DNA of 7,341 bases, from NCBI GenBank assembly GCA_007117945.1, contig SKTN01000082.1:1-7341 (forward strand), given 5' to 3'. Shown piece by piece: positions 5,220 to 7,341 of the stretch. The DNA comes from Nitriliruptoraceae bacterium. GTDB lineage: Bacteria > Actinomycetota > Nitriliruptoria > Nitriliruptorales > Nitriliruptoraceae. A model generated the notes under the pieces. It did not search any database. It saw nothing but the letters and a program-made list of their open reading frames with translations, and was not told the origin of the DNA. How positions within the stretch are numbered: position 1 is the stretch's first letter; every line of letters starts with the position of its first letter. The translations under genes and the position numbers were made by a program.

Positions 5220-6311
5220 TCAGACGTTGAACCGGAAGTGGATCACGTCCCCGTCGGCCACCACGTACTCCTTGCCCTCGATCCTGAGTTTGCCGGCCTC
5301 ACGGGCCGCCGCCTCGGAGCCGAGGGTGTCGTAGTCGGGGTAGGCGATGACCTCGGCCTTGATGAAGCCGCGTTCGAAGTCGGTGTGGATCTCCCGGGCG
5401 GCGCGGGGTGCGGTGGCGCCGGTGGGCACGGTCCAGGCCCGTGACTCCTTGGGTCCGGCGGTGAAGAAGGTCCTCAGCCCCAGCAGCCGGTAGGCGCGCT
5501 CGATCAGCCGTTCCAGCCCGGAGCGCTCGAGCCCCAGGGAGTCGAGGTACTCGGTGCGTTCCTCGCCGTCGAGCTCCGCGAGCTCGGCCTCGACCTGCGC
5601 GGAGATGACCACCACCTCGGCGCCCTCGGCCGCCGCGATCGCACGGACCACCGCGACGTGGGCGTTGCCATCGGGCAGGTCGTCCTCCGCCACGTTGGCG
5701 GCGTAGAGCACGGGCTTGGCCGTGAGCAGGGACAGCTCCCGCGCCAGCTCGGCGTCCAGCTCCCCGGGGAAGCTGCGGGCGGGGTCGCCGCCATCGAGGT
5801 GGTCGTGCAGGGCCGTGAGCTGCGCGCGGGCGCGCAGGGCGTCCTTGTCCGCGGACTTGGCGGCGCGCTGGGCCCGCTCGAGGCGCTTGTCCACGGTCTC
5901 CAGATCCTTGAGGACCAGCTCCGTGGTGATCACCGCGATGTCCCGGGCGGGGTCGACGGACCCGTCCACGTGCACCACGTCGTCGTCGTCGAAGCAGCGC
6001 ACCACGTTGCACACGGCGTCGACCTCGCGGATGTGGGCGAGGAACTGGTTGCCGAGCCCCTCACCCTGGGACGCCCCCGCGACCAGCCCGGCGATGTCGA
6101 CGAACTCGATGGCCGTCGGGACCACCTTGGCGGAACGCGCCAGGCTCGCCAGGCGGTCGAGGCGCTCGTCGGGGACGGCGACCACGCCGATGTTGGGGTC
6201 GATGGTGCAGAAGGGGAAGTTCGCCGCGTCGGCACCGGCCTGGGAGACGGCGTTGAACAGGGTGGACTTGCCGACGTTCGGCAGGCCGACCAGACCGACC
6301 TTCAGTGCCAT
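5220..6311 (-). CDS. ychF: YchF/Ola1-family ribosome-binding ATPase
   Basis: A 363-residue Obg-superfamily P-loop NTPase, the same length as Escherichia coli YchF. YchF/OLA1 proteins bind ribosomes and hydrolyse ATP rather than GTP; they are linked to translation of leaderless mRNAs and to stress responses. The P-loop GLPNVGKS is at 9-16 and the N-terminal block NFPFCTIDPN at 31-40. G3 is DIAGLVAGASQGEGLGNQFL (72-91). The G4 position reads NVAE (206-209) instead of NKxD, the change that gives ATP preference. A helical, coiled-coil-like domain lies around 130-190. The C-terminal TGS-like domain runs from about 280, with TFFTAGPKE (281-289) and a typical end GDVIHFRFNV. The ATG at 6311 has GAGGA 7 nt upstream; the frame continues to 6626, but that extension is low-complexity and not family sequence. 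First gene of the probable minus-strand operon, divergent from nucS. Confidence 0.97.
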   Translation of the reverse strand: MALKVGLVGLPNVGKSTLFNAVSQAGADAANFPFCTIDPNIGVVAVPDERLDRLASLARSAKVVPTAIEFVDIAGLVAGASQGEGLGNQFLAHIREVDAVCNVVRCFDDDDVVHVDGSVDPARDIAVITTELVLKDLETVDKRLERAQRAAKSADKDALRARAQLTALHDHLDGGDPARSFPGELDAELARELSLLTAKPVLYAANVAEDDLPDGNAHVAVVRAIAAAEGAEVVVISAQVEAELAELDGEERTEYLDSLGLERSGLERLIERAYRLLGLRTFFTAGPKESRAWTVPTGATAPRAAREIHTDFERGFIKAEVIAYPDYDTLGSEAAAREAGKLRIEGKEYVVADGDVIHFRFNV

Positions 6312-6369
6312 GGTGTGGTCCTCGGGGTGAGCTCGGATGGTGGCGGTGGGAGCAGCGGTGACGGCACCG

Positions 6370-6395
6370 GTGGGCGCGGGTCGCACCGCGCCCAC
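6370..6395. promoter_or_regulatory. Perfect 10-bp inverted repeat upstream of ychF
   Basis: GTGGGCGCGG and CCGCGCCCAC pair perfectly around GTCGCA. The nearer arm ends 58 bp before the ychF start. It could be an operator or a hairpin in the ychF leader RNA. GC-rich DNA produces such repeats more often by chance, so confidence is moderate. Confidence 0.4.
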
Positions 6396-6627
6396 GGGTC
6401 CGCGCCTGTGGGCTCGCCGGCGACGGCACGGGTACCACGCCGGGGTGGCACGGGGCGACGCCGTCAGCAGCCGCTCGCGCTCCTCGATGGCGTCCCCGCG
6501 GGCCGTGGAGGCTGCTCGGTGACGGTGCGGGCCGCCAGGGATCGCGTCCACCTCGACCTCCGAGGCTACCGGAGGCCGGCACCTGCCCCTGCTGCCCCCT
6601 GCGGCGGAGGGGCGCAGCCCGCCCACT

Positions 6628-6639
6628 GCTAGCGTCCGC
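6628..6639 (+). promoter_or_regulatory. nucS -10 element, probably leaderless start
   Basis: GCTAGCGTCCGC includes TAGCGT (6630-6635), a TAnnnT-type -10. Only 8 nt separate it from the ATG at 6644, so transcription would begin at or next to the start codon and give a leaderless mRNA. This agrees with the absence of any Shine-Dalgarno there. A one-base variant precedes the acyl-CoA synthetase gene (1143-1154). No clear -35. Confidence 0.55.
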
Positions 6640-6643
6640 GGCC

Positions 6644-7303
6644 ATGCGCATCCTGATCGCCCGGTGTTCCGCCGTCTACGACGGCCGGCTGTCGTCGACC
6701 CTGACCTCGGCGGTGCGGCTGGTGATGGTCAAGGCCGACGGGTGCGTGGCGATCCACGCCGACGTGGGCGCCTACAAGCCCCTGAACTGGATGAACGCCC
6801 CCAACCACCTCGTCGACGAGGGCGCGGTGTGGGAGGTCACCAACCCCAAGGGCGAGCGCCTGACCATCACCTTCGAGGAGGTGCTGGCCGACCTCAGCTA
6901 CGAGCTCGACACCGATCGTGGCCTCACCCTGGACGGCGTGGAGCGTGAGCTACAACTGCTCCTCGCGGACCACCCCGGCCACCTCGAACCGGGCCTGCGG
7001 TGCGTCCAGCGGGAGTTCCGCACCGACCTCGGGCCCGTGGATCTGTTGTGCCGGGACAGCGAGGGCGCCGCCGTCGCCGTGGAGATCAAGCGCATCGGGG
7101 AGATCGACGGGGTGGAACAGCTCACCCGCTACCTCGACCGTCTGCAACGCGACCCGATGCTGGCGCCGGTGCGCGGGGTGTTCGCCGCCACCACCATCAA
7201 GCCCCAGGCCCGCGTGCTGGCCGAGTCCCGCGGCATCCGGTGGGTCGAGGTGGACCTCGCCGCCCTGCGCGGGGAGGACGAGCTCCACCCCCGGCTGTTC
7301 TGA
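6644..7303 (+). CDS. nucS: Mismatch-specific endonuclease NucS/EndoMS
   Basis: A 219-residue NucS/EndoMS, close to the 226 residues of Mycobacterium tuberculosis NucS. The enzyme cuts both strands at certain mismatches (notably G-T, G-G and T-T) and gives Actinobacteria lacking MutS/MutL a non-canonical mismatch repair. The N-terminal DNA-binding and dimerisation domain carries VKADGCVAIHADVGAYKPLNWM (within 29-50). The C-terminal RecB-like nuclease domain has GPVDLLCRD (130-138, with D133), VAVEIKRIGEIDGVEQLTRYL (from 144, with E147, K149 and Q159) and IKPQAR (185-190). All metal and catalytic residues are present. The C-terminus ends PRLF, resembling the terminal motif reported to contact the beta clamp. 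The ATG at 6644 is chosen because family similarity starts at once and a -10 lies just upstream. Divergent from ychF. Confidence 0.97.
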   Translation: MRILIARCSAVYDGRLSSTLTSAVRLVMVKADGCVAIHADVGAYKPLNWMNAPNHLVDEGAVWEVTNPKGERLTITFEEVLADLSYELDTDRGLTLDGVERELQLLLADHPGHLEPGLRCVQREFRTDLGPVDLLCRDSEGAAVAVEIKRIGEIDGVEQLTRYLDRLQRDPMLAPVRGVFAATTIKPQARVLAESRGIRWVEVDLAALRGEDELHPRLF

Positions 7304-7330
7304 CGCCCCCCGTGTGAGGAGCCCGCTCCC

Positions 7331-7341
7331 GTGCCGTCGCC
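7331..7341 (+). CDS. Possible start of the next plus-strand gene (partial)
   Basis: After the nucS stop, GAGGAG (7316-7321) is followed 9 nt later by GTG (7331), reading Met-Pro-Ser up to the window edge. The 27-bp gap from nucS suggests an operon partner. Only three codons are visible, so the product is unknown and the call is tentative. Confidence 0.4.

Larger units (their letters stand above)
6312..6643. other. Divergent intergenic region between ychF and nucS
   Basis: This 332-bp stretch shows no convincing gene. It holds the ychF ribosome binding site (GAGGA, minus strand), a perfect 10-bp inverted repeat (6370-6395), and short hairpins CCTCCG/CGGAGG (6557-6575) and CCCCT/AGGGG (6596-6612). 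The nucS -10 lies at 6630-6635. I could not place a promoter for ychF. Confidence 0.6.

Noticed and set aside
6312..6626. N-terminal extension of YchF by 105 residues
   Set aside because: YchF proteins begin with the short lead into the P-loop; the ATG at 6311 gives the exact family length and has a ribosome binding site.

Overview
This looks like chromosomal sequence from a high-GC actinobacterium (Actinomycetota). The coding regions are strongly GC-biased at third codon positions. One gene encodes NucS/EndoMS, the mismatch endonuclease typical of Actinobacteria and Archaea, and the acyl-CoA synthetase closely resembles mycobacterial FadD15 as I recall that sequence. The lineage within the phylum cannot be fixed from the sequence alone; a deep-branching group is possible, but that is a guess.

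Layout. Positions 1-114 hold a C-rich 23-bp-period repeat and a 43-bp imperfect palindrome. A crotonase-family enoyl-CoA hydratase (115-885, minus) and a long-chain acyl-CoA synthetase (1239-3032, plus) are divergent across a 353-bp control region. Positions 3033-3451, between convergent genes, carry no gene but are dense in hairpins: a 9-bp hairpin, a perfect 13-bp terminator-like hairpin, and two near-identical copies of the 43-bp palindrome. A minus-strand block follows: ychF (5220-6311), a 62-residue Cys/His protein (4972-5160) and an ABC1/UbiB-family atypical kinase (3452-4858). nucS (6644-7303, plus) diverges from ychF across a 332-bp region and is probably leaderless. A possible next gene begins at the right edge (GTG at 7331).

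How the genes fit together. The acyl-CoA synthetase activates fatty acids to acyl-CoA. The crotonase probably acts on an acyl-CoA, so the left divergent pair is a fatty-acid/acyl-CoA module. The ychF-small protein-kinase block is probably co-transcribed: YchF is a ribosome-associated ATPase and the ABC1 kinase belongs to a family tied to isoprenoid-quinone and lipid metabolism. The role of the small protein is unknown. NucS is a genome-maintenance enzyme.

The most unusual signal is not a gene. It is a family of 43-bp hairpin elements with arms GTGTGCAGCGA / TCGCTGCACAC at 59-101, 3182-3224 and 3266-3308, plus two tandem half-elements at 4931-4966. Every TCGCTGCAC core I found lies outside genes. 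The full elements sit 3' of genes, which suggests a REP-like or terminator-like dispersed family.
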